Shown: positions 25,212-34,076 of the stretch, piece after piece
How positions within the stretch are numbered: the first letter of the stretch is position 1
Layout of the letters: every line of letters begins with the position of its first letter
DNA from: an uncultured Mycoplasma sp.
Lineage (GTDB): Bacteria; Bacillota_I; Bacilli_A; RF39; UBA660
Reading direction: 5' to 3'
DNA: 34,076 nucleotides
Assembly (NCBI GenBank): GCA_945915275.1
Contig: CAMEEZ010000008.1
Span: 1 to 34,076 of the forward strand
The notes under the pieces: model-generated
Database searches by the model: none
Told to the model about the DNA's origin: nothing
Seen by the model: only the letters and a program-made list of their open reading frames with translations
Program-made: the position numbers and the translations under genes

Positions 25212-26054
25212 ATGAATAGTGTAATAATTGTAAACAAAGAAACAAACATGACAAGTAGAGATGTTGTAAATAAACTTGGTAAATTATTACATACTAAAAA
25301 AATAGGGCATACCGGTACGTTAGATCCTCTAGCTACCGGTGTTTTAGTAGTATGTACAGGTAGATATACTAAAATTGTTGATGAACTTACTTCTTTAGAT
25401 AAAGAATATATTGCTAAAATTAAATTAGGAATTGAAACTGATACTTTGGATATTACTGGTAATATAGTAAGAAAAAGTAGTGTAATTCCTTCGAAAGAAG
25501 AAATAATTAAAGTATTAAATTCCTTTTTAGGAAATAGTATTCAAGAAGTTCCAAAATATTCTGCGATTAAAGTAAACGGAAAAAAATTATATGAATATGC
25601 TCGAGAAGGGGTAGATATAGAACTTCCAAAACATGAAATAGAAGTCTTTGATATCGAACTTTTAGATTATATTGTTGATGAAATAACTTTTAGAGTTCAT
25701 GTGTCTAAGGGAACTTATATTAGAAGTTTGATTCGTGACATTTGTTATAAATTAAATACAGTAGGAACTATGTCATATTTAGAACGAACTAAACAAGGTA
25801 AATTCAAAATTGAGGATAGTTATACTTTGAAAAATATTGAGGATAATAATTATAAATCATTAAATTTATGTGATATATTTGATTATCCTAGATATAATTT
25901 GAATGAAGAAGAATATCAAAAAGTAAAAAATGGTAATTCATTAAAATGCGATATACCTGATGGAAAAATTGTTCTTTATTACAATAAGGAAGAAATTGCA
26001 ATTTATGAAGTTAAAAATAATATTATGAAAATTATTGTTATGATTCAAATGTGA
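25212..26054 (+). CDS. truB: tRNA pseudouridine(55) synthase TruB
   Basis: VNKETNMTSRDVVNKLGKLLHTKKIGHTGTLDPLATGVLVVCTGR...VPKYSAIKVNGKKLYEYAREG. Confidence 0.97.
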   Translation: MNSVIIVNKETNMTSRDVVNKLGKLLHTKKIGHTGTLDPLATGVLVVCTGRYTKIVDELTSLDKEYIAKIKLGIETDTLDITGNIVRKSSVIPSKEEIIKVLNSFLGNSIQEVPKYSAIKVNGKKLYEYAREGVDIELPKHEIEVFDIELLDYIVDEITFRVHVSKGTYIRSLIRDICYKLNTVGTMSYLERTKQGKFKIEDSYTLKNIEDNNYKSLNLCDIFDYPRYNLNEEEYQKVKNGNSLKCDIPDGKIVLYYNKEEIAIYEVKNNIMKIIVMIQM

Positions 26055-26096
26055 ATAAAATAGCCTTTACATGTAATAGTAAAGGCTATTTTATTT
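26054..26096 (+). terminator. Intrinsic terminator after truB
   Basis: aataaaatagccttta-catgtaatag-taaaggctattttatttt hairpin. Confidence 0.85.
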
Positions 26097-26154
26097 TAGT
26101 TGATGTGAAGAATATATAATTATTTAATTTAAATAAAGGTAATGGTGAATAGAT

Positions 26155-26598
26155 ATGAATGATAAAAATATGAAGAAAATAATTTTAATTAATTTTATAA
26201 TAGTTTTAATAACTTCTATTATTTATGCAATACAAGTTGAAGTTGTATCTCTTGCAGCAGTTTTGGGAGAATATCATAAAACTTCTAATCTTTTAGAAAT
26301 AGTTCCAGAATTAAATAAATCTTTTAATTTAAGTATTTTGTTTCAGACTTTAATATATGCAATATTTCAAATTATTAGTTTTAAAGCTTTTACTTCTAAT
26401 AATAAAAAATCTTTAAAATATATATTAATTTTAAATTTGGTAGTATATTTTAGTGTAGAATTGTTATATTATTTTGGAGTTAATTCCGTAATTTTAAATA
26501 GTGATATTGGAACTTTAAGTGGTATTTTACTTGCGGCTATATTTAATATAATAATATATATATCTGTTTTAACTAAAATAATAAAATTAATTAAATAA
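26155..26598 (+). CDS. Multi-pass membrane protein, unknown function
   Basis: Several hydrophobic segments (IILINFIIVLITSIIYAI, ILILNLVVYFSVELLYYF, GILLAAIFNIIIYISVL). Confidence 0.65.
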   Translation: MNDKNMKKIILINFIIVLITSIIYAIQVEVVSLAAVLGEYHKTSNLLEIVPELNKSFNLSILFQTLIYAIFQIISFKAFTSNNKKSLKYILILNLVVYFSVELLYYFGVNSVILNSDIGTLSGILLAAIFNIIIYISVLTKIIKLIK

Positions 26599-26618
26599 TA
26601 AAATTGTAATCCAAAAAC

Positions 26619-26653
26619 AATATTTACAGCAAAAATGTAAATATTATTTTTTT
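26619..26653 (+). terminator. Intrinsic terminator
   Basis: AATATTTACA-gcaaaaa-TGTAAATATT followed by attttttt. Confidence 0.75.
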
Positions 26654-26713
26654 GATTGACTTAAATTATCATTATTTGACATAATATAATTGTAAAGATA
26701 AGGAGAGTATGTT

Positions 26714-26974
26714 GTGTTTGATGAAATTGTAGAAATACCTGAAGAAAATATATTTATGGAATTTGAATTAGATGGAAAAAAAATAGTAGTGTTTTCAAAT
26801 AGTGAAGAATTAGATGAAGGTGCTGAAGTTTTTTTTGCGAAAGAAAATGAGATGGATGGCGAAAGAATAATAAGAAATATTGAAGATAGAGAAGAATATG
26901 AAAGAGTTGTTGCAGAATATGAAAGATTATTATCTTTAATAGAGGAGGATGAAGAAGATGGCGAATTATCATGA
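26714..26974 (+). CDS. DUF1292-like (YrzB-type) acidic protein
   Basis: FMEFELDGKKIVVFSNSEELDEGAEVFFAKENEMDGERIIRNIEDREEYERVVAEYERLL. Confidence 0.55.
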   Translation: MFDEIVEIPEENIFMEFELDGKKIVVFSNSEELDEGAEVFFAKENEMDGERIIRNIEDREEYERVVAEYERLLSLIEEDEEDGELS

Positions 26975-27527
26975 TTATAAAAGTGTTGTAACTGCTAAAC
27001 GTAATGAAATGGAGATTAACAATTTAGAAGAATATTATGGTGAGGTAAGAACTCCTGAAGCTCAACAAGCTTTAGCCGCTACTTATAATTATGGAATCTC
27101 TGATGAAAGAACAACATTAATTTATTGTTTGGAACAAACAAAAGTTTCAAAATATGTTAGATTAGCTCGTTTTTTACGTGAAGTTTCTCCGATACAAAAT
27201 ATGGTGGAATATAAACAAGCGCAAGTTATGTTAGGTTATAAAGAAAACGAGTATGTTTCTAGTAAGAAAAAATTGAAAACTCTTTATAAAGAATTTAAAC
27301 AAATTGAAAAAGATAGTATACGTGTAAATAAAAGAAAAGCAAAAAAATTGCATAAATTTAAAGATGTTCAATCGTTTGTTCGTGGTGGTAATCTTAGAGA
27401 AGTATATTATAAATTAATGAGTTCTGGTGTACCAGAATATGATAAGGAAGCTCTTACTCAATTTTTTGAATCTTGTCCTGAGTTAGATTTCTTAGATAGA
27501 AGTAAATTAACTAGAAATACAAGATAG
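26958..27527 (+). CDS. Conserved-looking protein of unknown function
   Basis: RBS aggagg then ATG (MANYHDYKSVVTAKRNEMEINN); 189 aa, overlaps upstream gene. Confidence 0.65.
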   Translation: MANYHDYKSVVTAKRNEMEINNLEEYYGEVRTPEAQQALAATYNYGISDERTTLIYCLEQTKVSKYVRLARFLREVSPIQNMVEYKQAQVMLGYKENEYVSSKKKLKTLYKEFKQIEKDSIRVNKRKAKKLHKFKDVQSFVRGGNLREVYYKLMSSGVPEYDKEALTQFFESCPELDFLDRSKLTRNTR

Positions 27528-27534
27528 AAATTAT

Positions 27535-27558
27535 CCGGTTTTTATAACTGGTTTTTTT
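27535..27558 (+). terminator. Intrinsic terminator
   Basis: CCGGTT-tttat-AACTGG followed by TTTTTTT. Confidence 0.7.
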
Positions 27559-27571
27559 ATAAAAAAGTAGA

Positions 27572-28837
27572 TTAGTTTGTTTCTAATCTACTTTGAAGTT
27601 CTACGACATTTATAGTATTATCATATTTAGTAATTACTGCTTTATAATCATCATATAATTTTTGGAGATTTCCTTTATATTCTGAAGTTGTAATTGTTAA
27701 TAGTTCGTTTGTCATTTTACTAAATGGTACTATTTTGTAAGGCCCTCTAGCTGGACCAGCAGAGTATGTATATATTAGTTCAGCGCCAATATCTCCAAGT
27801 TCGATAGTTGTTTCTCCTTCTGGGGTAACTGTTTTAGTTATTGTTAATGTTCCTAATGCTCCGATGGTAACTTTTTGACCATATTGTGCAGGTTTAGTTG
27901 CAGTTAAATAACCTTGATTACTTATTAAATTGCCTAAGGCATAAAAGACTACTGTATCGCCAATTTTTTCGATTGGTTGAATGCAATGAGGATGATTTCC
28001 AATAACAATATCTACATTTTGTTCGGCAAGAAAGTTAGCGATTTCTTTTTCTTCTTCATTTGGTTCTAAGATATATTCTATTCCCCAATGCATTGATACA
28101 ATAAGAACATCAACTTTATCTCGCAAAGCTTCAATATCTTTTTTAACTTTTTCTTTGGAATAAGTATTTACTAGGTAAGGTTTATTACTTGGAACCGGAT
28201 TACCATTTGTTGAAGTGGTATAAGCTAAAAAACCATAAGTGATACCATTTACTTCACCAATTAATCTATTATAATCATTTCTCATTTCTTCGGAATCAGT
28301 CATTCCATCAAAGATTATATTGCTTTTAGTTTTCCAATAATTAACACTTCCTGAAACTCCAGAGGCACCGACATCCATACTATGATTATTAGCAAGTGAT
28401 ATTAAATTAAATCCAGCATCTACAGCAGCATCACCATAAGCTTTGGGAGTATTAAAATATAAGCCTCCACCAGTAGGGTAGTAATCATCATTTCCGCTTA
28501 TTACTGATTCTTGATTATAAAACTTTAAATCATATTCTGATAATATGTCTCTAATCATATCGAATTGTGAGGTATAATTCCAAGTTCCATCACTTTGTTT
28601 ACCACTATTTCTTACTGGCTTGTGAATTAAGGCATCTCCGGCAGCCAGAAATTTTGCTGTATAAACTTCATCTTGAGGTTCTTTAATAATTGGTTTATTA
28701 TTGTCAGTAATATTTTTATCTGGTTTATTAAAAACTTTAGGAAGATAACAAATTGTTCCAATTCCTAAAATTAATAATAAAACTATTAAAAAAAATATTC
28801 TTTTTTTTCGGTTTTTTCGTTTTATTTTAGCACTCAT
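27572..28837 (-). CDS. CapA-family (PGA_cap-type) metallophosphatase-like exported protein
   Basis: N-terminal TM; AKFLAAGDALIHKPV...YNQESVISG...GFNLISLANNHSMDVG...VDVLIVSMHWGIEY...DIVIGNHPHCIQPIEKI...FYALGNLISNQ. Confidence 0.93.
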   Translation of the reverse strand: MSAKIKRKNRKKRIFFLIVLLLILGIGTICYLPKVFNKPDKNITDNNKPIIKEPQDEVYTAKFLAAGDALIHKPVRNSGKQSDGTWNYTSQFDMIRDILSEYDLKFYNQESVISGNDDYYPTGGGLYFNTPKAYGDAAVDAGFNLISLANNHSMDVGASGVSGSVNYWKTKSNIIFDGMTDSEEMRNDYNRLIGEVNGITYGFLAYTTSTNGNPVPSNKPYLVNTYSKEKVKKDIEALRDKVDVLIVSMHWGIEYILEPNEEEKEIANFLAEQNVDIVIGNHPHCIQPIEKIGDTVVFYALGNLISNQGYLTATKPAQYGQKVTIGALGTLTITKTVTPEGETTIELGDIGAELIYTYSAGPARGPYKIVPFSKMTNELLTITTSEYKGNLQKLYDDYKAVITKYDNTINVVELQSRLETN

Positions 28838-28879
28838 TGTTCTCACCACCTTGATTATATCTTATTCGATTTTAAAAAT

Positions 28880-29692
28880 CTATCTAAAATAAATAAAAAT
28901 AAGTATTGCTAGCAGTAAAGTGTAAATTGAAAATTTCCATAGTTTTCCATCTTTAACTAATTTACTAAGCCAATTGTAAGAAACCAAAGTAACTATTCCA
29001 GCTATAAAAAAGCCAAATGCATATATAGGAATTAATTCATTTATATTTGAAATTTTAATTAATTCAAATATCTCAAGTCCCATAGAAGCAATGCTTACAG
29101 GAAAATATAGCATAAAGGTGTATTTTAATGCTGTAGATCTACTGAATCCACAAAGTAAACACCCAACTAAAACTGTCCCACTTCGGCTTATACCAGGACA
29201 AATTGTTATAGCTTGTAAAATTCCAATTAAAATAGCATCCTTAAATGTTATATCTTCATCATTTTTCTTTCCTTTAATATTTCTAACAATAAATAAAGAT
29301 ATTGAAGTAATTAAAAAGGCAAATCCCAAAAATCTAGGTCCAACATCTTTTTCAACGAAATCTTTAAGAAATAGTCCACTTATTCCTACGGGAATTGTTC
29401 CGATTATTATTAATAAACAATATTTAAATTTAGGTGCTAAACTTTTTCTTTTATTTTTTTTAAAAATATAAATAAAAAAACTCTTTAGTAATATAATTAT
29501 ATCTTTTCTAAAGATATATAATATTGCTAAGAATGAAGCAAAATTAGAAATAATCAGAAAATTACCATCACTTAAAAGATCAATATTAAAAACATAATTA
29601 AATAACATTAAATGTCCACTACTAGAAATAGGAAGTGGTTCAGTAAATCCTTGAATAAAGCCTAATATTGCATATATTATGTATTTTATCAT
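28880..29692 (-). CDS. uppP: Undecaprenyl-diphosphatase UppP/BacA
   Basis: AILGFIQGFTEPLPISSSGHLMLF ... GILQAITICPGISRSGTVLVGCLLCGFSRSTALKYTFMLYFPVS. Confidence 0.96.
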   Translation of the reverse strand: MIKYIIYAILGFIQGFTEPLPISSSGHLMLFNYVFNIDLLSDGNFLIISNFASFLAILYIFRKDIIILLKSFFIYIFKKNKRKSLAPKFKYCLLIIIGTIPVGISGLFLKDFVEKDVGPRFLGFAFLITSISLFIVRNIKGKKNDEDITFKDAILIGILQAITICPGISRSGTVLVGCLLCGFSRSTALKYTFMLYFPVSIASMGLEIFELIKISNINELIPIYAFGFFIAGIVTLVSYNWLSKLVKDGKLWKFSIYTLLLAILIFIYFR

Positions 29693-29760
29693 TTAACCTC
29701 CTTAATAAATTATATAAATAAATTTTAATTTCAGAAATAAAATATTAAGGGAGATTAATT

Positions 29761-29964
29761 TTGAAAAAATATTTATGTATAATATTAGGAGTGTTATTAA
29801 ATAGTATAGGATTGTTTTTTCTTGTTTTATATTTAAATCTTTTTAATATGGGGTATACTTTTATAGATTTTGTTAAATTTATTATAGTGAGATGGGAATG
29901 TTATTTATTACCAATAGGTGCTTTAATTATTTATTTTAATTTAGAAAGGATACAAAAAAAATGA
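29761..29964 (+). CDS. Small membrane protein, unknown function
   Basis: 67 aa, two hydrophobic stretches; TTG start with gggag RBS; 4-nt overlap with next ORF. Confidence 0.55.
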   Translation: MKKYLCIILGVLLNSIGLFFLVLYLNLFNMGYTFIDFVKFIIVRWECYLLPIGALIIYFNLERIQKK

Positions 29965-30602
29965 ATTGTTATTATGATTTAATACTAAATTTTTCGGAAG
30001 AAAATATTCCGTTTTATGAGTGGACTAATGATGATAATTTAGAATGTATTGAAAAAATACCCCTTTATAAAATAAGTGAAAAAGATATGTCTATTATATG
30101 GCAAAATAAAATAAGAGTTAATAAAGATTTTTTAGAATTGATAAAAGATAAAACACTTTTAAAAAAAGAAAATTTAGTAAATACAATTGAGTATGCCGTG
30201 GTTTTGACTGATGCAAAATCATCTATAGCGTTGGAATTTGACAAAGATGGTAATTTAATGTATCGGAGTAATTTATTGTTAGAAGATGATTTAAATGTTA
30301 TAGAAATGGCATTTGTTTTAAAAAGAAAATCTATTAAATATGAAATTATTAATAAATTAGAAATTAATAATGAGCTTAGAGAAAATCTTAAAATTAAGAA
30401 TTCGATTAAATTGGAATTACATAAATTATATGAGAGTAATAATGTTTCTAAATTGTCATTTTTATTTTTAGAATGGTTTGGCAAAAAAGAAAAAAGCTTG
30501 AAGAATATGTATAATAAAATGATTAAAGAACTAGAAAATGATATTGATGAAAATCAATATAGAATATATAAAATAATAAAATTATCTTATAGTAATATTT
30601 AA
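29961..30602 (+). CDS. Hypothetical protein
   Basis: 213-aa ORF, ATGA-coupled to upstream ORF; no family recognised. Confidence 0.6.
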   Translation: MNCYYDLILNFSEENIPFYEWTNDDNLECIEKIPLYKISEKDMSIIWQNKIRVNKDFLELIKDKTLLKKENLVNTIEYAVVLTDAKSSIALEFDKDGNLMYRSNLLLEDDLNVIEMAFVLKRKSIKYEIINKLEINNELRENLKIKNSIKLELHKLYESNNVSKLSFLFLEWFGKKEKSLKNMYNKMIKELENDIDENQYRIYKIIKLSYSNI

Positions 30603-30657
30603 ATTAAACGTATAAATTAATGATAATATCTCATAATAGAAATAAAAGGAGAGTTAT

Positions 30658-31200
30658 ATGAAAAAAATATTATTAGTGATTGTGGCTACGTTTTTATTAG
30701 TAGGATGTATGAATAATAAGGCAAGTGATGCAGTAAAGAATTATCTAGATCAATATCGTAATTTAAGTGATAATGTAATTGCTGATTTGGATGAATTAAC
30801 TGGAGAGCAAAATTTAAGCGAGGAACAAAAAGGTACTTATACTAATATAATGAAAAAGCAATATCAAGATTTACAATATGAAATAGTTGAAGAGGAATAT
30901 AATGGAGATACTGCGACAGTTACAGCTAAAATAACTGTGTATGATTTGTATAAGGTGCAACAAAATTCTGATGATTATATGAATAATAATATGGAAGAGT
31001 TTTATGATGATAATGATGAATATGATAATAGTAAATATTTAGATTATAAATTAAAACAAATGCAAGATAATAAAGAAAAGGTTTCATACACAATTACATT
31101 TAATGTAGTAAAAGAAGATAATAAATGGGTAGTAACACAACCAAGTGAAGAAGATTTAGAAAAAATTCATGGAATATATAATTACGAGTTGGAAAGTTAA
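30658..31200 (+). CDS. Putative lipoprotein
   Basis: Lipobox LLVGC in MKKILLVIVATFLLVGCMNNK; RBS aggagag. Confidence 0.8.
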   Translation: MKKILLVIVATFLLVGCMNNKASDAVKNYLDQYRNLSDNVIADLDELTGEQNLSEEQKGTYTNIMKKQYQDLQYEIVEEEYNGDTATVTAKITVYDLYKVQQNSDDYMNNNMEEFYDDNDEYDNSKYLDYKLKQMQDNKEKVSYTITFNVVKEDNKWVVTQPSEEDLEKIHGIYNYELES

Positions 31201-31209
31201 CTCGTTTTT
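31184..31209 (+). terminator. Intrinsic terminator overlapping 3' end of lipoprotein gene
   Basis: ACGAGTT-ggaaagtt-AACTCGT followed by T-run. Confidence 0.75.
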
Positions 31210-31270
31210 ATTTGTTGAAAAAAAAGCAAAACTAAGATATACTAATTTATAGTATAGGGAGGCTAATAGT

Positions 31271-33610
31271 GTGTTAAATGAAGAATATTTAAAAAATATG
31301 GACGCATACTTTAGGGCTGCTAATTATCTTGCAGCAGCTCAAATTTATTTAAAAGATAATCCGTTACTGAAAAGACCATTAGAATTTAGTGATGTTAAAT
31401 CTAAACTAGTAGGTCACTGGGGGACTGTTCCTGGCCAAACATTTATTTATACTCATTTAAATAGAATAATTAAGAAAAATGATTTAAATATGATTTATGT
31501 TTCTGGACCTGGTCATGGAGGCAATGCTATTGTAGCTCATACTTATCTAGAAGGGACTTATAGTGAAGTTTATCCAAACATTACTGAGGATGAAAAAGGA
31601 ATTCAAAAATTATGCAAACAGTTTAGTTTTCCAGGAGGTATATCTAGCCATGTTGCAGCGGAAACACCGGGTTCAATTCATGAAGGTGGAGAATTGGGGT
31701 ATAGTTTATCTCATTCATTTGGAGCAGTATTAGATAATCCGGATTTAATTGTTGCTTGCGTAGTTGGAGATGGTGAAGCTGAAACAGGTCCTTTGGCTGG
31801 AAGTTGGATTTTAAATAAAATTATTAATCCTAAAACTGATGGAGTAGTTTTACCAATTTTACATTTAAATGGATATAAAATAGCCAATCCAACAATTTGG
31901 TCTCGTATGAGTGATCAAGAGTTAGAAAGTTATTTTAAAGGATTAGGATATAAACCATATTTTGTGATTGCAAATGATGTAATGAAAGCTCATAAAGATA
32001 TGGCTAATGTTTTGGATGAAATAATTTTGGATATAAAGAAAATTAAATATAGTGATGAAAAGCCAATATGGCCGATGGTTATCTTTAGATCACCAAAAGG
32101 ATGGACAGGTCCAAAGGTAATTGATGGAAAAGAAATTGAAGGTACATTTAGAGCTCATCAAGTACCAATTGAAGTTAATAAGGATAATCCAGAATCTTTA
32201 AAACATTTAGAAGATTGGTTAAGAAGTTATCATCCAGAAGAATTGTTTACTGATGAGGGAAAACTAAAACCATATTTAAAAGAAATGGCTCCAAAAGGGA
32301 TAAGAAGAATGAGTGCTAATCCTAATGCGAATGGAGGACAATTGCTTGAAGAATTAAAAATGCCTGATTTTAGAAAATATGCCGTAGATATTAGTAAACG
32401 TGGTTTAGTTTTAAAGCAAGATATGAGAGAATTAGGAAGATTTATTAAAGATATTGTAGCCTTAAATAGTAACAAACGAAATTATCGGATTTTTGGGCCA
32501 GATGAAGCTTTATCTAATAGATTAAATTATGTTTTTGAAGCAACTAAGCGTCAATGGAATAGCGTGACATATGATAATGATGAATTTTTAGATAAATCTG
32601 GATCGGTGATTGATTCTGTTTTATCAGAGCATTCTTGTGAAGGAATGTTGGAAGGATATTTACTTACTGGAAGACATGGATTTATGCATTCATATGAAGC
32701 GTTTATTAGAATTATAGATTCAATGGCTAGTCAACATGCAAAATGGTTAAAAGTTTGTGAGGAATTGCCTTGGCGTAGACCAATATCTTCATTAAATTAT
32801 ATTTTAGCTAGTCATGTATGGCAACAAGATCATAATGGATATACCCATCAAGATCCAGGATTTTTAAATCATGTTATAACCAAAAAAGCAAACATTGTAA
32901 GAGCGTATTTGCCACCAGATGCTAATACATTATTATCATGTTATGATCATATTGCTCGTAGTAAGAATTATATTAATGTAATTGTTGCTAGTAAACATCC
33001 TCATCCTCAATGGTTAACAATGGAAGAAGCAGTGATACATTGTTCCAAAGGCTTAGGTATTTGGAACTGGGCTAGCACGGATAATGGGAATGATCCAGAT
33101 TTAGTAATGGCTTGTTGTGGTGATGTTCCTACGCTAGAAGCTTTAGCTGCAACAACTATTTTAAGAAAGTTTTTTCCAGAATTAAAAATAAGATTTGTTA
33201 ACGTTGTAGATTTAATGAAATTACAATCAAATAAAGCTCATCCTCATGGATTATCTGATGAAGATTATGATTTAATATTTACCAAAGATGAGCCAATAAT
33301 TTTTGCTTTTCATGGATATCCTAATTTAATCCATGAATTGACATATAATCGTTCTAATCAAAATTTGCATGTCAGAGGATATATTGAAGAAGGAACTATT
33401 ACAACTCCATTTGATATGAGAGTTCAAAATGGCTTAGATAGATATAGTTTAGCAATACTTGCTTTAAAACATTTACCAGAATTAGAAGATAAACGAGCTG
33501 AAGCAATTACTTATTGTGAAGATATGTTAATTAAACATAAAGAATATATTAAAGAATATGGTAAAGATATTGAAGAAGTTGTTAATTGGACGTGGGAAGA
33601 TTTAGATTAA
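31271..33610 (+). CDS. xfp: Xylulose-5-phosphate/fructose-6-phosphate phosphoketolase
   Basis: LVGHWGTVPGQTFIYTHLNRII, YVSGPGHGGNAIVAHTYLEGTYSEVYP, FPGGISSHVAAETPGSIHEGGELGYSLSHSFGA, VGDGEAETGPLAGSW. Confidence 0.98.
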   Translation: MLNEEYLKNMDAYFRAANYLAAAQIYLKDNPLLKRPLEFSDVKSKLVGHWGTVPGQTFIYTHLNRIIKKNDLNMIYVSGPGHGGNAIVAHTYLEGTYSEVYPNITEDEKGIQKLCKQFSFPGGISSHVAAETPGSIHEGGELGYSLSHSFGAVLDNPDLIVACVVGDGEAETGPLAGSWILNKIINPKTDGVVLPILHLNGYKIANPTIWSRMSDQELESYFKGLGYKPYFVIANDVMKAHKDMANVLDEIILDIKKIKYSDEKPIWPMVIFRSPKGWTGPKVIDGKEIEGTFRAHQVPIEVNKDNPESLKHLEDWLRSYHPEELFTDEGKLKPYLKEMAPKGIRRMSANPNANGGQLLEELKMPDFRKYAVDISKRGLVLKQDMRELGRFIKDIVALNSNKRNYRIFGPDEALSNRLNYVFEATKRQWNSVTYDNDEFLDKSGSVIDSVLSEHSCEGMLEGYLLTGRHGFMHSYEAFIRIIDSMASQHAKWLKVCEELPWRRPISSLNYILASHVWQQDHNGYTHQDPGFLNHVITKKANIVRAYLPPDANTLLSCYDHIARSKNYINVIVASKHPHPQWLTMEEAVIHCSKGLGIWNWASTDNGNDPDLVMACCGDVPTLEALAATTILRKFFPELKIRFVNVVDLMKLQSNKAHPHGLSDEDYDLIFTKDEPIIFAFHGYPNLIHELTYNRSNQNLHVRGYIEEGTITTPFDMRVQNGLDRYSLAILALKHLPELEDKRAEAITYCEDMLIKHKEYIKEYGKDIEEVVNWTWEDLD

Positions 33611-33637
33611 AAGGTAAACTTAGTTTATCTTTTTTTA
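33611..33637 (+). terminator. Intrinsic terminator after xfp
   Basis: aaggtaaac-tta-gtttatctt followed by Ts. Confidence 0.7.
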
Positions 33638-33678
33638 TGTCCTAAAATGTTCAATTGACATATGTAAGAAAATATTGG

Positions 33679-33707
33679 TTGACATGTAACTAGGGAGGGA
33701 GTATTCT
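33679..33707 (+). promoter_or_regulatory. Sigma-A-like promoter
   Basis: TTGACA - 17 nt - TATTCT, upstream of ORF at 33730. Confidence 0.65.
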
Positions 33708-33729
33708 AAATATAGAAAGTAGGGAGTTC

Positions 33730-34076
33730 ATGAAGAATAGAAAAGTAATAATTGGAGCAATAGTATTATGCTTAGTCATAGTATTAAGCGTTGGAACATA
33801 TGCCTATTGGGTAGTAACAAAAAGTCAAGAAGGAACAAATACAATCCTTGGTGGATGTCTAAAAATAACAATGGCAGATGCTAGTAGTGGAATAGCATTA
33901 GAAGAAACAGAACCAATAGATAATTTTGAGGGAATGCAATTAGAAGGATATACATTTACTGTAGAAAATGAATGTGATAAACCTCAAGATTATCGAATAG
34001 ATTTAGATAGATTAACAGAAAAAACAGGCCAAACAGCCATGAGTAATGAATACTTGGCAACACTATTAGACTATGG
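33730..34076 (+). CDS. Exported protein with a SipW/camelysin-type signal region, truncated by window end
   Basis: ATG with aggga RBS; MKNRKVIIGAIVLCLVIVLSVGTYAYWVVTKSQEGTNTILGGCLKITMAD..., open to window end; absent from the supplied ORF track. Confidence 0.65.
   Translation, partial: MKNRKVIIGAIVLCLVIVLSVGTYAYWVVTKSQEGTNTILGGCLKITMADASSGIALEETEPIDNFEGMQLEGYTFTVENECDKPQDYRIDLDRLTEKTGQTAMSNEYLATLLDY

Noticed and set aside
26754-26972. Leu/His-rich minus ORF
   Set aside because: Antisense to an acidic repeat-like coding region; compositional artefact.
29091-32475. ORFs 29091-29471(+), 30065-30484(-), 32230-32475(-)
   Set aside because: Antisense to uppP, the 213-aa ORF and xfp; no supporting signals.
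1-34076. CRISPR arrays, tRNA/rRNA genes, transposases or integrases
   Set aside because: None seen by reading: no spaced identical short repeats, no convincing cloverleaf or rRNA motifs, no transposase/integrase-like ORF. A tRNAscan/Infernal run would be needed to exclude small RNAs.
1-34076. Alternative genetic code (TGA as Trp), given the Mollicutes-like AT content
   Set aside because: Conserved Trp positions in ftsK, xfp and essC are TGG, and several genes (truB, DUF1292-like) end sensibly at TGA; standard bacterial code fits.

Overview
Low-GC, Firmicutes-like chromosomal segment. An uncultured Bacilli/RF39-type lineage is possible, but that is inference from composition and gene content. 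Conserved blocks: ftsK and a cotJ operon (minus strand); rimP-nusA-ylxR-infB-rbfA-cdd-truB; capA; uppP; and a phosphoketolase (xfp). Between ftsK/cotJ and rimP-nusA lies a ~12.5 kb accessory locus (about 5.4-18.7 kb) that looks like a compact type VII secretion (T7SSb) island. It encodes a FHA/FtsK-type EssC, a YukD/EsaB-like protein, WXG100-like helical proteins (one apparently a tandem fusion), a repeat-bearing coiled-coil protein, two tandem putative effectors, a DUF4176-like protein, and a 776-aa toxin-like protein with an HD-phosphohydrolase signature followed by a small putative immunity gene. I recognise no EsaA, EssA or EssB. Four proteins in and next to the island share a related N-terminal segment (MATVPT.../MAAGTIST...) fused to different C-termini. 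Two of these genes (1112-1975 minus, 14726-15577 plus) are identical over their first 125 nt and lie in inverted orientation about 13 kb apart, so recombination between them could swap effector C-termini. Smaller curiosities: a CotJA-CotJB fusion, a RimP lacking its C-terminal domain, a dCMP-deaminase remnant between ylxR and infB, a Clp ATPase with a degenerate D2 domain, and a strong nested hairpin inside the T7SS operon. All family calls are from reading the sequence; no database search was run.
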